A stretch of DNA of 64,000 nt from Sporolactobacillus mangiferae (GCF_023336505.1 NZ_JAMAST010000002.1:248001-312000); one strand, 5' to 3'; shown: positions 16,456-26,856, counted from the first letter of the stretch. Notes: a model not told the origin generated them from the letters alone. Program-made: numbers and translations.

Positions 16456-18141
16456 TTAATGTTTCGTAATATAAGCTTGAGAAAAGTCCACTTGTGGGCC
16501 ATAGGAAGGATAAGACAGACCTTTTACATATGATTTTTGTGCCCAAGTCTTGCCGCTCTGATAAATCGGAACGATCGGGTAATCAGCCATCATTGTTTTT
16601 TCTGCAGCCAGCATATCTTTCCAGCGCTGTGATGGATTGCCAGTTTCGCTCTGTGCATTCTTAATCAGTTCATCAAATTTCTTGTTTGACCATCCGGTCG
16701 TATTCTGCGGATTGCTCGTAGTCCACATATCCAGATAAGTCATCGGATCCTGATAATCCGGGAACCAGCCACTGAATGCGATATCAAATTTGAAGCTCTG
16801 TTGCAATTTCAGATAGTTCGCCCATGGTTGCTGGTTAATGGTTACCTTGACGCCAGGAAGATTCTTTTCAAGCTGATTTGCGAGATACGAATCCCACTGT
16901 TTGTATTGGGCACCATCAGAACTCATGAAAGTCAGCTCCAGTTTGCTGATACCCAGTTCTTTTTTCGCTTTGTCCCAGTATGCTTTTGCATCTTTTGCAT
17001 CGCCGGCCGGGAATCCGTCAACCGGATTGTCACCGCGGAAGTCTTTGCCGTCAGGACCTTTTGAAAAGCCCTTCGGAACAACATAATTTGAACCCGTTGA
17101 TCCGTCATTAAAGAGGACCTTGACGAAGCTGTCACGGTCAATTGCAGCGTTAATCGCTTTGCGAAGATTGAGGTTCTTCAGGTTTTTATTCGTCTTCTGG
17201 TTCAGGTACAGGAAGAATGTGCCCGAATCAAGAGCCGTGTGAATTTCACTTGCATTGGATTTTTTCAAAGAAGTTACATATTCTCCGGTAAGTCCGGCAG
17301 CGTCAATTTTATCCGTTTTATACAGATTGACGCGTGTCTGAAGATCCGTCTGTACCTGAACATTAACGGTGTCCAGTTTTGTTGCTTTTGCATTCCAGTA
17401 ATTTTTGTTTTTCTTGTATGTCCAGCCTGATCCTTTATTCCATTTTTCGAGAACAAACGGACCGCTGTAGAGAAGGTTTTCTGCGCCCTGTGCATACTTT
17501 TTACCCTGTTTTTTTACAAAATCTTCTCTCTGAGGATAAAACTGCGGTTGAGAAAGAATGCTGTAAAAGAAAGGTGGCACTGGCTGTTCGAAGGTTACTT
17601 CAAGTGTTTTGCTGTCAAGCGCTTTAACACCTAATTTGTCATATTTTCCATAGAATTCTTTATTCGTCGGGTCTTCAATCTTGGCCGCATTTTTAATTCC
17701 TGAAGCTGCGAACAAGAAGTTGTAGGCAGGTTTTGCAGCCGGATCGTTCTGGCGGTGCCAGCCGTACACAAAATCCTGTGCGGTAATTGCCTTGCCGTCA
17801 GACCATTTAATGCCGTCGCGAAGCGTGAACGTTACCGTCTTCTTGTCAGCACTTACCTTGGGCGCACCCTTGGCAAGATCCCAGTGGTATTTGTTATTAT
17901 GCATTCTTGTCAATCCGGCTTCAGTCAGATCAATAACGTTTGTCGACGTTGTATCCGTAGCAAGATTCGGATCAAGCGTCGGAATGTCTGCCGAGCTTGC
18001 CAGATTCAATGTCTGGTCTTTAGCCAGCTCTGAACCGCTTCCCTTACCGTTGTCACTGCTTTTTGAGCTACCGCATGCAGAAAGCACTAAGCTCAGTGCT
18101 AAGACAATGGACAACACGAGTGACCATTTTGCTTTTTTCAT
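16456..18141 (-). CDS. oppA: Oligopeptide-binding lipoprotein OppA
   Basis: OppA is the extracellular peptide-binding lipoprotein that feeds the OppBCDF importer. The 561-residue protein has a lipoprotein signal with lipobox LSAC and lipidated C23, then a serine/glycine-rich linker. The SBP_bac_5 domain follows, with family motifs such as LDPNLATDTTS, WSDGKAITAQDFVYGWHRQ and FDIAFSGWFPDYQDPMTYLD. The ATG follows GGGGAGG. It is the first gene of the operon. A TATAAT on the minus strand at 18228-18233 is a candidate -10, about 85 bases upstream, with only a weak -35 (TGCAAA). Confidence 0.95.
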   Translation of the reverse strand: MKKAKWSLVLSIVLALSLVLSACGSSKSSDNGKGSGSELAKDQTLNLASSADIPTLDPNLATDTTSTNVIDLTEAGLTRMHNNKYHWDLAKGAPKVSADKKTVTFTLRDGIKWSDGKAITAQDFVYGWHRQNDPAAKPAYNFLFAASGIKNAAKIEDPTNKEFYGKYDKLGVKALDSKTLEVTFEQPVPPFFYSILSQPQFYPQREDFVKKQGKKYAQGAENLLYSGPFVLEKWNKGSGWTYKKNKNYWNAKATKLDTVNVQVQTDLQTRVNLYKTDKIDAAGLTGEYVTSLKKSNASEIHTALDSGTFFLYLNQKTNKNLKNLNLRKAINAAIDRDSFVKVLFNDGSTGSNYVVPKGFSKGPDGKDFRGDNPVDGFPAGDAKDAKAYWDKAKKELGISKLELTFMSSDGAQYKQWDSYLANQLEKNLPGVKVTINQQPWANYLKLQQSFKFDIAFSGWFPDYQDPMTYLDMWTTSNPQNTTGWSNKKFDELIKNAQSETGNPSQRWKDMLAAEKTMMADYPIVPIYQSGKTWAQKSYVKGLSYPSYGPQVDFSQAYITKH

Positions 18142-18421
18142 AAAAGCAATAACCTCCCCTAAATGATTATCTTTGTTCAGATGATCTTCCTTTCTTTTCT
18201 GAAAGTTCGAATCAACCTACAGATGCTATTATACAAGTTATTCTTTCAATTTGCATTGTTTTTTTTAATTTTCCATAGTTTTCTGTACTTCATTTTGTCA
18301 AAAATATTGGTAACATCGCCTTTTTTTCTAAAAATTTTTTTACTGATGTGTTATATTATCTGACATTATTGTTTGATTGGGAAGGTTTTTCTCTGTTAAA
18401 ATCAGTTTGAGGTGGTACAGA

Positions 18422-18811
18422 GTGAAGAGATTATTTACGCATTCTCGAATATCATATTCGGTGATCGGCACGATCGAGCTCCTTCTTGGATTACTCGCTC
18501 AGATCTTTTACCCGCACCCGTTTTCAGTTCGTTCCTTATTGGATAGCTTTTCGACAATCAGTCTGCTTTTTTTCAGCGTGGGCCTGATCATTTTTTTAGT
18601 TCAGGATGGCGCATTCGACAGTGTTGTTTACGGGTTTAAACGGTTTGCCCGTGCGGTTAGAAGAAATCAGCTGGAGGACAGTGACGAAGAAGCCCCCCTC
18701 ACCGAATTGAAACGTCATGACGGAAAAAAACGTGCCGCCTTGACTTGGCCGCTTATTATTGACAGTCTGCTTCTTTTTGCTCTTGCATTCAGTGTATCCC
18801 TTCTTATGTGA
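18422..18811 (+). CDS. DUF3899 domain membrane protein
   Basis: The 129-residue protein looks like the DUF3899 family of small Bacillales membrane proteins with no known function. It has two hydrophobic helices near the N terminus (about residues 12-28 and 43-60), then the conserved segment FLVQDGAFDSVVYGFKRFAR, a polar charged loop and a final helix at about 105-127. I chose the GTG at 18422, seven bases after GAGGTGG; an upstream ATG frame from 18377 has no ribosome site. It is divergent from oppA and precedes the trpS leader in the same direction, but trpS has its own promoter. Confidence 0.7.
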   Translation: MKRLFTHSRISYSVIGTIELLLGLLAQIFYPHPFSVRSLLDSFSTISLLFFSVGLIIFLVQDGAFDSVVYGFKRFARAVRRNQLEDSDEEAPLTELKRHDGKKRAALTWPLIIDSLLLFALAFSVSLLM

Positions 18812-18848
18812 ATCCTATATGTGTGCCTTTTTATTAACCACGTGCTGT

Positions 18849-18877
18849 TTGCATTTAACAGATAAACCAGCTATAAT
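18849..18877 (+). promoter_or_regulatory. Sigma-A promoter of trpS
   Basis: TTGCAT (18849-18854) and TATAAT (18872-18877) are spaced by exactly 17 bases, placing transcription start just before the T-box leader. Confidence 0.8.
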
Positions 18878-18904
18878 GATTGGCAATAATAAGTGCATTA
18901 CATA

Positions 18905-19180
18905 GCTAATGTTATGAAGAAGAAAAGTACTTTGCAGGATAGCCTTCAGAGAGTCCGGAATGGTGGAATCCGGGTGGTGAAATGCAGGGGAATGGCCTTC
19001 TGAGCAGCAATTCCGAACACGGATTTCTTATAACCGTCAGTAGGCATTGACGTTCCCGCACGTTACAGCGGTGATGATTCTGTATATGCGTTCAGGATCA
19101 AAGAAGCTGTTTCTGTTTTTGCAGAAAAATCAGGGTGGTACCGCGGTCTATTCGTCCCTTGTGGATGGATAGGCCTTTTT
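18905..19180 (+). ncRNA. T-box riboswitch, tryptophan specifier, upstream of trpS
   Basis: The leader contains the stem I motif AGAGAG (near 18949), then GGAATGG ahead of CTTCTGAG with a likely specifier codon TGG at 18993-18995. The invariant T-box AGGGTGGTACCGCG is at 19132-19145. A terminator hairpin follows, with arms GGTCTATTCGTCC/GGATGGATAGGCC and then TTTTTAT (about 19145-19180). Uncharged tRNA-Trp would bind the specifier loop and T-box and favour the antiterminator, allowing trpS transcription when tryptophan charging is low. The specifier assignment follows the usual position rule and fits the downstream gene. Confidence 0.93.
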
Positions 19181-19204
19181 ATATTTATTTATTCAGGAAG
19201 GTGA

Positions 19205-20203
<999 letters not shown>

Positions 20204-20219
20204 ATCGTTTGAAATGCAG

Positions 20220-20262
20220 TGAAGCCGACGGGGTAATTCAAACTCCGCCGGCTTCTTTGATT
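20220..20262. terminator. Bidirectional terminator between trpS and the Rgg-type gene
   Basis: The imperfect stem GAAGCCGACGGGG/CTCCGCCGGCTTC with loop TAATTCAAA is followed by TTTGATTTG. Confidence 0.75.
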
Positions 20263-20267
20263 TGTCA

Positions 20268-21137
20268 TCATTTTAATATAGTAGAATCCAGAACTTCCTG
20301 AAGGTATTTTGAGTGCGTGCTGGCCTGTGAGGTGCTCTCTAAATCTGTGAAAATTTGGATAGCTTTCAATGCCATTTTCTTGCCGCGTTCAATTCTTCCA
20401 AACTTTATATTGTAAATTCCTTTCAAAAATGTCCATTTAATTTTCATATAAGAATCTTTTTCCTGATTCAGTGATTCGCCCAGCAAAATCAAGAATGTGT
20501 TTGCTTCCGAAAGCCGATCATTCTCTAATAAAACGGCTGCGGAATTCAGTAAAATGTTTTGCTTCATCGATTCGCCTCTGCCAAGCGGATGATAATCCAT
20601 GCTTTTTTCAAAAGCCATTCGTGAGAGTTCAATCATCTGATTCACAGGAAAGGCAAACAGTGAATTATTATAAATAACCAGTTCATAGTAGCCCCATACT
20701 TCGATATCTGTCAGGTAATCATTCAAGATTTTAATCACTTTCGGATCCTGCTTTTTCTTGGAAATACGCTGTATATAGAGACTGGCTATGGCTGAGAAAT
20801 GGAGATAGTAATTTTTTTCCTTCATTATATAGAGGTCATTCATTCGTTCCTGCAAAACACGCAGCATATGCAGATTGTCTTCCATGACATACTTTTTTAG
20901 ATCATTAAAAAATTTTTGGAAATCGCTGATCTCATAATTGTTATTGACGTATAAAAATTCATCAATAGTTACGTTTAATTTTTTTAACAGACTCAGTAAA
21001 TGGGTAAAAGAAATATCGCAATCCCCACGTTCAAAACGTGAGAGAAAAGCAACTGAGACTTCACCATGAGCGAGTTTGGCAAGTGTCATTTTTTTTGATT
21101 TTCGGATGTAACGTAGTGTTTCCCCAGGATGATTCAT
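20268..21137 (-). CDS. Rgg/GadR/MutR-family transcriptional regulator
   Basis: The 289-residue protein has an N-terminal XRE-type helix-turn-helix (about 4-62: GETLRYIRKSKKMTLAKLAH and VSVAFLSRFERGDCDISFTH). A long all-helical C-terminal region follows, with the Rgg-type repeats DVEVWGYYELVIYNNSLFAF-like and QNILLNSAAVLLENDRLSEA. Rgg proteins are cytoplasmic receptors for short peptides imported by Opp, or regulators of acid and bacteriocin genes. The ATG follows AAGGTG. It sits beside trpS and 2 kb from oppA, in a place where B. subtilis has no such gene, so it looks like an insertion into the conserved order. No cognate peptide gene was identified. Confidence 0.8.
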   Translation of the reverse strand: MNHPGETLRYIRKSKKMTLAKLAHGEVSVAFLSRFERGDCDISFTHLLSLLKKLNVTIDEFLYVNNNYEISDFQKFFNDLKKYVMEDNLHMLRVLQERMNDLYIMKEKNYYLHFSAIASLYIQRISKKKQDPKVIKILNDYLTDIEVWGYYELVIYNNSLFAFPVNQMIELSRMAFEKSMDYHPLGRGESMKQNILLNSAAVLLENDRLSEANTFLILLGESLNQEKDSYMKIKWTFLKGIYNIKFGRIERGKKMALKAIQIFTDLESTSQASTHSKYLQEVLDSTILK

Positions 21138-21480
21138 GGCCGCACCTTTTTAATATATTAAAATTCAGTTGATACAATCACAGAGAATGAATCCGTGTTC
21201 AGCGCACAACTGTGCTATCCTTATTTTATCAGATTATACCGATACCGTGCATTGATAACCGTCGTTCCCAGGCCTCAACTGCGAATCATCAATCTGTACT
21301 TTTTGGAGTGTGCATCATCCATTATCGCTGCCACAGCACAGAATCATATACTTTTTAAGCTGGTATTAGAAAAACCGGGCAAAAAGCGCCCGGTCTCGAG
21401 TCTCCAGCCACGAGTCAACAATTTTCTGGGGTGCATCATCGCTGTGGCTGATCTCCCTGTTCCTGATAAAATATAAAAGA
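21138..21480. other. Gene-free region with repeat remnants
   Basis: This 343-base gap holds the Rgg-type promoter region and, from 21365, a hairpin CCGGGC/GCCCGG inside ATTAGAAAAACCGGGC that resembles the head of module B. A segment TGCATCATCGCTGTGGCTG (21431-21449) is also found in variant form near 42267. It may act as a terminator for yjbA. A 93-codon plus-strand frame across it is not supported by any start signal. Confidence 0.4.
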
Positions 21481-22230
21481 TCACTGCACTTTCGATCCTT
21501 TTTCCAACTCCCATAATTTCTCGAAATACGATTGACCTTTAATCATCCGTTCACAAACATCGCTGTGCTTGTCCGACCATCCCCGCTGTATCCCCGAAAC
21601 CAGCCCGTTCCAGGCTTCTTCAAAGCTCATGTGGCGACTTTCCTCATATTTGGTTGGGTACCATTCCGTGTACCAGTATCGTATTTCTTCGACGTTTCCT
21701 GATGCATGAAGCTGATCAAGCGCCATAAACAAAAGTTGCTTCAATTGCCTTTCTTTCCGCGTCAAGCCAACCATCCATTTCGGATGAAGCGACAGCATAT
21801 GATACTCTTTTTGATGACTTCGTATATTGGGAACCAAAAATGCTTCAACATCCATCTTCCCGGCTTTTTGAAGTATTAATTGCTCCTGTCTCGGAATCAG
21901 TCTGCTTTTTCGTATCGGAACGGAATAACCTAATGTGTCAGTGGCGATACAGCGCTCACCGTCCGTTGCAATCAGACAATACTCAATAATTTCTCGCTGA
22001 TTGTTTTTACAAATGACTCCGTGATTGCGTATTTCTTTCAACAGTTCTTCGGGAAGATCCTGCAAGTCATTTTCAATATAATTGAAAAGAGCCGTCTCCA
22101 CCTTAACAAGCGGAATCTGGTCAAGCAGTTCAATGAAATCATGCTTGCGCCATTCATAAAATTCGCATACATTATAGCCGTTTTCTTCTCCCTCAAACCA
22201 ATTCACCCAGATGTCACTGACAATCTCCAT
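21481..22230 (-). CDS. yjbA: YjbA-like protein (UPF0736)
   Basis: The 249-residue cytoplasmic protein matches the UPF0736/YjbA family, which is restricted to Bacillales and has no known function. Recognisable features are the opening SDIWVNWFEGEENGYNVCEF, the segment EWRKHDFIELLDQIPLVKV, and the C-terminal WYTEWYPTKYEESRHMSFEE. The position next to trpS and the fab genes is the same as in B. subtilis. The ATG has a GGAG about eight to ten bases upstream. Confidence 0.85.
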   Translation of the reverse strand: MEIVSDIWVNWFEGEENGYNVCEFYEWRKHDFIELLDQIPLVKVETALFNYIENDLQDLPEELLKEIRNHGVICKNNQREIIEYCLIATDGERCIATDTLGYSVPIRKSRLIPRQEQLILQKAGKMDVEAFLVPNIRSHQKEYHMLSLHPKWMVGLTRKERQLKQLLFMALDQLHASGNVEEIRYWYTEWYPTKYEESRHMSFEEAWNGLVSGIQRGWSDKHSDVCERMIKGQSYFEKLWELEKGSKVQ

Positions 22231-22600
22231 GAGGCTCCATCTCCTCCGTTTGATTTGCCAACATTATGGACATTATTGGAAGAATTTATTCGACCTTGAT
22301 CTTTTTTAAATGAAAACCTTTATTCCATTATTGTATGACGAATCTATAAGTCTATTCGCTTGTTTATATAAAACTATCCTTAAATTTATATATTTTATAA
22401 CGAACAAAAAAAAGACTGCCCGCACCAAAGTGAAGGGACAGTCTCTTATATGGATGGCACTAGTCAGGCCCGGCTGCTCTTTTTCGCCTCATTTTTTCAT
22501 CGGTTTATAAACATGCTGCGTGTACACGCACTTCCTGAACGCGGCACACCAGTGAATGAGCCTATACTTTAACAAGCCAAATCATCGCATATGCACATTT
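22231..22600. other. Intergenic region between fabF and yjbA
   Basis: This 370-base stretch contains the fabF terminator at 22403-22446 and the yjbA promoter region on the minus strand. I see no gene in it. Confidence 0.5.
22403..22446 (-). terminator. Terminator of the fabHF operon
   Basis: On the minus strand AGACTGTCCC pairs with GGGCAGTCT and is followed by TTTTTTTTG. It lies about 155 bases downstream of fabF. Confidence 0.75.
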
Positions 22601-23839
22601 TTATGCTTCGAACTTCTTAAAAGCAAGCGTCGCATTGTGACCGCCAAATCCAAATGAATTGCTGAGTGCGATACTTACATTTTTCCTGATGGCTTCATTC
22701 GGTACGTAGTTCAAATCACACACTTCATCCGGTGTTTCATAATGAATCGTTGGCGGTATGATCCCTTCCTCAATTGCCAGAATTGAGAGAATGGCCTCAA
22801 CGCCGCCGGATGCGCCAAGCAGATGTCCGGTCATAGACTTTGTTGAACTGATAGCCAGATCATAAGCGCCCTGTCCGAAAACAGCCTTGATCGCTGCCGT
22901 CTCTGTCGAATCATTGGCTTCAGTACTTGTACCATGCGCATTGACATAATCCACCTGATCAGGCGTCAGCCCGGCATCTTCAAGTGCCGTTTGCATTGAA
23001 CGAATGGCACCCTTCGCTTCCGGATCCGGGCGGGTGACATGGAATGCGTCACTGGTAGCACCGTAGCCCGCTATTTCCGCATAGATATGCGCACCGCGTT
23101 TTTGTGCGGATTCCAAAGACTCAAGTATAAGTACACCAGCACCCTCACCCATGACAAAACCATCCCGATTCTTATCAAATGGGCGGCATGCTGTTTCTGG
23201 ATCCGGATTTGTGGAAAGCGCACGAGCCGATGAAAAGCCGGCAAAAGACATAGTGGTCAGCGGCGCTTCCGCTCCACCGCATATAATTACATCATTATCA
23301 CCACGCTGGATTGCCTTGTAGGCATTCCCGATTGAATCGGAGCCTGTAGCGCAAGCCGTCACGGTGCACGAATTGATCCCCTTTGTTCCAAGCAGGATGG
23401 ATACTTGCCCGGATGCCATGTCAGGAATCATCATCGGAACAAAGAATGGGCTCACGCGTCGATATCCGCGTTCCAGCGCCGTACGCAGCTCTTTTTCATA
23501 GGTTTCCATTCCGCCAATTCCAGAACCGATCCACACACCGGTTCGGTCCGCATTGGTTTCATCTATCGTCAAATCTGCATCGCTGACCGCCATTTTTGCT
23601 GCTGCAACGGCAAATTGTGTAAAACGGTCCATCCGAATCGCTTCTTTGTGGTCAACGTATTCTTCAGGATTAAAATCTTTAACTTCACCAGCAACCTTGG
23701 CGCGAAAATCATGGGGATTTACGCGCGTAACCGTATCGATACCGGATTTACCGGCAATAGCGTTCGCCCACGTGGTTGCCACGTTATTGCCAAGGGGCGT
23801 CACAGCCCCAAGTCCAGTAACAACGACTCTTCTTTTCAT
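22601..23839 (-). CDS. fabF: Beta-ketoacyl-ACP synthase II
   Basis: FabF condenses malonyl-ACP with growing acyl-ACP in fatty-acid elongation. The 412-residue enzyme has the catalytic cysteine C163 in [15 protein letters not shown]. The two histidines lie in [14 protein letters not shown] and [14 protein letters not shown], and the C terminus carries [16 protein letters not shown] placed the start at 23839, after AAGGAGAG. It lies 71 bases downstream of fabH and is almost certainly in the same operon. Confidence 0.97.
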   Translation of the reverse strand: MKRRVVVTGLGAVTPLGNNVATTWANAIAGKSGIDTVTRVNPHDFRAKVAGEVKDFNPEEYVDHKEAIRMDRFTQFAVAAAKMAVSDADLTIDETNADRTGVWIGSGIGGMETYEKELRTALERGYRRVSPFFVPMMIPDMASGQVSILLGTKGINSCTVTACATGSDSIGNAYKAIQRGDNDVIICGGAEAPLTTMSFAGFSSARALSTNPDPETACRPFDKNRDGFVMGEGAGVLILESLESAQKRGAHIYAEIAGYGATSDAFHVTRPDPEAKGAIRSMQTALEDAGLTPDQVDYVNAHGTSTEANDSTETAAIKAVFGQGAYDLAISSTKSMTGHLLGASGGVEAILSILAIEEGIIPPTIHYETPDEVCDLNYVPNEAIRKNVSIALSNSFGFGGHNATLAFKKFEA

Positions 23840-23910
23840 TAAATTCTCTCCTTCTGACCGGAATCGGATCATATCTTATACGCAAATGGTTTCACATCGG
23901 TTCTCTGAAG

Positions 23911-24846
23911 TTACCTGCCCCATTTGAGTGTCAGTGCACCCCAGGTCAATCCTCCGCCGAAACCAACCATGACGAGCAGATCACCGTCCCTGACCTTTCC
24001 CTCTTCCACCGCATCGATCAATGCAAGTGGAATCGAAGAAGCAGACGTATTGCCGTACTTGTGTATCGTTTTAATCATCTTTTCTTCAGGGATACCCAGC
24101 CGTTCACGTGATGCCTCCATAATTCTGATGTTCGCCTGATGTGGAATGAGGAAGTCAATTTCTTCTTTTTTAAGGCCAGCTTTTTCCACCACATGAACAG
24201 CCGACTCTCCCATTTGGCGTACCGCAAATTTAAATACTTCACGGCCGTTCATTTTAAGGAACCGGTCCTTCTGATAAAGATATTTACCACCGCTTCCATC
24301 GGCACCGAGTTCAAATGACAGGATACCTTTTCCTTCGGTCACCGGACCAAGAACAGCAGCCGCAGCTGCATCACCAAAAAGCACTGCCGTACTGCGATCA
24401 TTCCAGTCTGTAATTTTAGACAGCTTCTCAACGCCGACAACAAGCACATGCTGATATGTGTCTGAATCAATAAACTGCTTTGCAGTAACCATTCCATAAA
24501 TAAATCCGGAGCATGCGGCGCTGATATCCATGGCCGGTATGTGTCTTGCACCAAGCTTTTCCTGAAGCATGCAGGCAACCGTTGGGAATGGTTGATCAGG
24601 CGTTACCGTAGCAACAAGAATTAAATCAATGTCACGGGCAGATATCCCTGCATTCTGTATCGCTTTCTGCGCAGCAGAAAATGCCATATCCGACGTATCC
24701 GTCTCATCATCGGCAATTCTTCGTTCTTCAATCCCGGTTCTTGTTCGGATCCACTCATCTGAAGTGTCCATAACCTTTTCTAAATCCGTATTTGTAACGA
24801 TGCGTTTGGGAATATACTTGCCCATTCCCAAGATTCCTGCGGACAT
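23911..24846 (-). CDS. fabH: Beta-ketoacyl-ACP synthase III
   Basis: FabH starts fatty-acid synthesis by condensing a short acyl-CoA with malonyl-ACP; in Bacilli branched primers are preferred. The 311-residue enzyme has the catalytic triad C112 in [13 protein letters not shown] in [13 protein letters not shown], and N in [13 protein letters not shown] chose the ATG at 24846 ([19 protein letters not shown]), seven bases after GAGAGGGG. A FapR-like operator overlaps its promoter, which fits control by malonyl-CoA. Confidence 0.97.
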   Translation of the reverse strand: MSAGILGMGKYIPKRIVTNTDLEKVMDTSDEWIRTRTGIEERRIADDETDTSDMAFSAAQKAIQNAGISARDIDLILVATVTPDQPFPTVACMLQEKLGARHIPAMDISAACSGFIYGMVTAKQFIDSDTYQHVLVVGVEKLSKITDWNDRSTAVLFGDAAAAAVLGPVTEGKGILSFELGADGSGGKYLYQKDRFLKMNGREVFKFAVRQMGESAVHVVEKAGLKKEEIDFLIPHQANIRIMEASRERLGIPEEKMIKTIHKYGNTSASSIPLALIDAVEEGKVRDGDLLVMVGFGGGLTWGALTLKWGR

Positions 24847-24879
24847 CCGCATTCCCCTCTCAGATCTTAACAGTATATA

Positions 24880-24924
24880 TAATGACTTGGTAACAATATA
24901 ATACACTATAAATTATTTGTCCAA
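24880..24924 (-). promoter_or_regulatory. fabH promoter with FapR-like operator
   Basis: On the minus strand TTGGAC (24919-24924) and TATATT (24895-24900) are separated by 18 bases. Overlapping the -10 and start region, TTGTTACCAAGTCATTA (24880-24896) agrees at about 12 of 17 positions with the FapR site TTAGTACCTAGTCTTAA as I recall it. FapR represses fatty-acid genes and is released by malonyl-CoA. No fapR gene is in the window. Confidence 0.6.
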
Positions 24925-25039
24925 CAAGCACGCAGTCAGACGCTTGTTCTTCTTTGTACGAATATGACACACAAAAAATACCCTGACATAAAATACATTA
25001 AAGACACAATGACAGGATACCTGGAAAGGAGTACATCAA

Positions 25040-25390
25040 TTGGTACAGTCCTATTATAATCCGCGAGACAGTCACTTTGATCCGTTCACCTATCTTATGT
25101 TTGGCGCGCAGATGCCGCCTGCACAGCCATCTCAGCCCATGCAGCCGCCACAAACATTCTATCAAAACGGCACCTGGCAGGCAAGCGGAACACCAATCCC
25201 GCCCATGCAGAACGCGCATCAGCCTCTGCCATCCCAGCCTGGATTTCTCAAACCTTTTCTTGGGCAGGATGGCCATATTGACCTGACAAAGATGGTGAAT
25301 GGTGCAAGCCAGTTAGTCAACGTGATTAACCAAACGGCTCCGGCAATCAAACAATTGTCGCCGCTGCTTAATTTTTTTAAAAAACCTTGA
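25040..25390 (+). CDS. YppG-like proline/glutamine-rich protein
   Basis: The 116-residue protein has an N-terminal half rich in P, Q and M (GAQMPPAQPSQPMQPPQT) and a conserved-looking C-terminal segment GHIDLTKMVNGASQLVNVIN followed by LSPLLNFFKKP. The C-terminal part resembles the YppG-like family of Bacillales, some of which are spore-associated; that match is from memory. The start is TTG at 25040, eight bases after GGAG. The gene is divergent from fabH and ends in a short terminator. No membrane segment or signal peptide is present. Confidence 0.6.
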   Translation: MVQSYYNPRDSHFDPFTYLMFGAQMPPAQPSQPMQPPQTFYQNGTWQASGTPIPPMQNAHQPLPSQPGFLKPFLGQDGHIDLTKMVNGASQLVNVINQTAPAIKQLSPLLNFFKKP

Positions 25391-25415
25391 ATAACGTAAG
25401 CAATGTCTCTCACAA

Positions 25416-25443
25416 AGCTGCCCGTTATATGGCAGTTTTTTTA
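25416..25443 (+). terminator. Terminator after the YppG-like gene
   Basis: CTGCC/GGCAG with loop CGTTATAT is followed by TTTTTTT. Confidence 0.7.
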
Positions 25444-25499
25444 ATGGAAACAAGGCGGCATTTCAAACAGCCGCGCATTCGCAAAAAAGGCGCCGATAT

Positions 25500-26153
25500 T
25501 CAAAGCCACCTCCAGTAACTTTTTGGCAACAATCTACGAAGCTTTTCGTTAACAGGATCATGCAAGTCAGAACGTTTTTGATAGCATACAACATCAAGCC
25601 CAGTATGATTCTCGCTCATTAAACCAGCAATCAAATGCGCCATTTTTTTACTGCTATCCTGCTCTGACAACATTTTCAAATCAATCCGGAAAATGAGCGC
25701 TTCTTTTCTCTTTATTTGACGGAGCCGCTCGACAAAGAAAAGCTCCATTTCATTTGCTGCTTTACCGCTTTCCGTCTCAGGATGCGGTGTACCGCTCAAT
25801 GCGTCGGCAGATGCTGCCTGCACATCCAGTGAAGAAAGAAACAGGATACTCCGAAAATCCCGGGCATTCGCGATCAACTTATTTAATCGCCGTTTCAATA
25901 ATTCATTTTTATCTTGTTCCAGCCGAAGTGTGTCTGCAAGAATAAGATGCGTGAACGTATGTGATTGTACTTTTCTCTCAGGACAGAATAGTGCATGCCG
26001 TCCAAGAAAAAGTTCGTGATCCTCTTCATGTTTTCTTTCTTCTTCGGTAACCGCCGAACTCAGACTGCCAGTAAACACACCGCAATCGAGCAAATGTTGA
26101 GATAAAGGAAAACCAACATCAGAAAGGCCTCCAAAAATCAATACTTGATCCAT
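25500..26153 (-). CDS. Rossmann-fold protein, YjaV-like, function unknown
   Basis: The 217-residue protein begins MDQVLIFGGLSDVGFPLSQH, a glycine-rich nucleotide-binding turn (GGxxxVG) typical of epimerase/short-chain-type NAD(P) folds. A second hydrophobic strand FRSILFLSSLDV follows. A canonical YxxxK catalytic pair is not evident, so enzymatic activity is doubtful. Its location upstream of fabHF corresponds to that of yjaV in B. subtilis, and I suspect orthology, but that is a positional inference. It is convergent with the YppG-like gene. Confidence 0.5.
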   Translation of the reverse strand: MDQVLIFGGLSDVGFPLSQHLLDCGVFTGSLSSAVTEEERKHEEDHELFLGRHALFCPERKVQSHTFTHLILADTLRLEQDKNELLKRRLNKLIANARDFRSILFLSSLDVQAASADALSGTPHPETESGKAANEMELFFVERLRQIKRKEALIFRIDLKMLSEQDSSKKMAHLIAGLMSENHTGLDVVCYQKRSDLHDPVNEKLRRLLPKSYWRWL

Positions 26154-26318
26154 CCGGCTTTCACCCCCGCCGCATCCAGGTTTTATAACAGCCTATGCAC
26201 AGAAAAGAAACCACATCACCGGCACCGCAGAAGGGCATGGAAGGTTTGGATTGCTCACGATGTACTCAGCTGCAATGCTAAACGGCCTAACTGCAGACCT
26301 GATGCCGCATCGTATACA

Positions 26319-26355
26319 CGAAAATTCGGATTGAGCAGCTTGCCCCAATCCGAAT
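26319..26355 (-). terminator. Terminator after the metal-sulfur assembly gene
   Basis: On the minus strand ATTCGGATTG/CAATCCGAAT with loop GGGCAAGCTGCT is followed by TTTTCG. It lies 14 bases after the stop codon. Confidence 0.8.
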
Positions 26356-26368
26356 AACAATGCTAATC

Positions 26369-26698
26369 TTATTCCGAAAGCCCAAGCGCGATACGTGCAT
26401 ACCGCGACATCCGATCCTTTGTCCACGGCGGATCCCATACGAAGTTAACCTCTACCTGGTTTACTTCTTCAATCTCGCCAAGCGCACGTTTCACATCATA
26501 GGAAAGCGACGCAGACAGCGGACAGCCCATAAAAGTCAGCGTCATGGTTACAATCACATTATTTTCTTCATCTATATCGACACCATACACAAGTCCCAAG
26601 TTGACGATATCAACCCCCAGTTCCGGATCGATAACCTCTTCAAGCGCCTCAAGTATGCGATCTTTCAATTCTTCGGAAGCACCGTTTTCATCAGCCAC
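26369..26698 (-). CDS. Metal-sulfur cluster assembly factor (MIP18/DUF59, YitW-like)
   Basis: The 109-residue protein belongs to the DUF59/MIP18 family, cytoplasmic helpers in Fe-S cluster assembly (SufT/YitW type). The signature EVIDPELGVDIVNLGLVYGV spans about residues 20-39. The reactive cysteine lies in MTLTFMGCPLSASL, and the end has VNFVWDPPWTKDRMS. The start is GTG at 26698, eight bases after AAGGAGGG. It is divergent from an Nfu-type gene 158 bases away, so two Fe-S maturation genes share one promoter region. Confidence 0.88.
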   Translation of the reverse strand: MADENGASEELKDRILEALEEVIDPELGVDIVNLGLVYGVDIDEENNVIVTMTLTFMGCPLSASLSYDVKRALGEIEEVNQVEVNFVWDPPWTKDRMSRYARIALGLSE

Positions 26699-26856
26699 TG
26701 CGATTCCCTCCTTCCACTTTCAATTACACTCAGTATAACGGAAAGTGCGCTCTATTTCATCTATACGCATTCGCGCCGCACTCAGGTGAACTTCAAGGCA
26801 CATAGTATATAATAAAAGCAGAAGCACAATTCACATCAGAAGAAGGGAATTAAATC

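Noticed and set aside
21187-21255. 22-codon plus-strand ORF (MNPCSAHNCAILILSDYTDT...) divergent from the Rgg-type gene, considered as a signal peptide gene
   Set aside because: Weak ribosome site, two cysteines and a polar end; it lacks the hydrophobic leader-like pattern of known Rgg-associated peptides.
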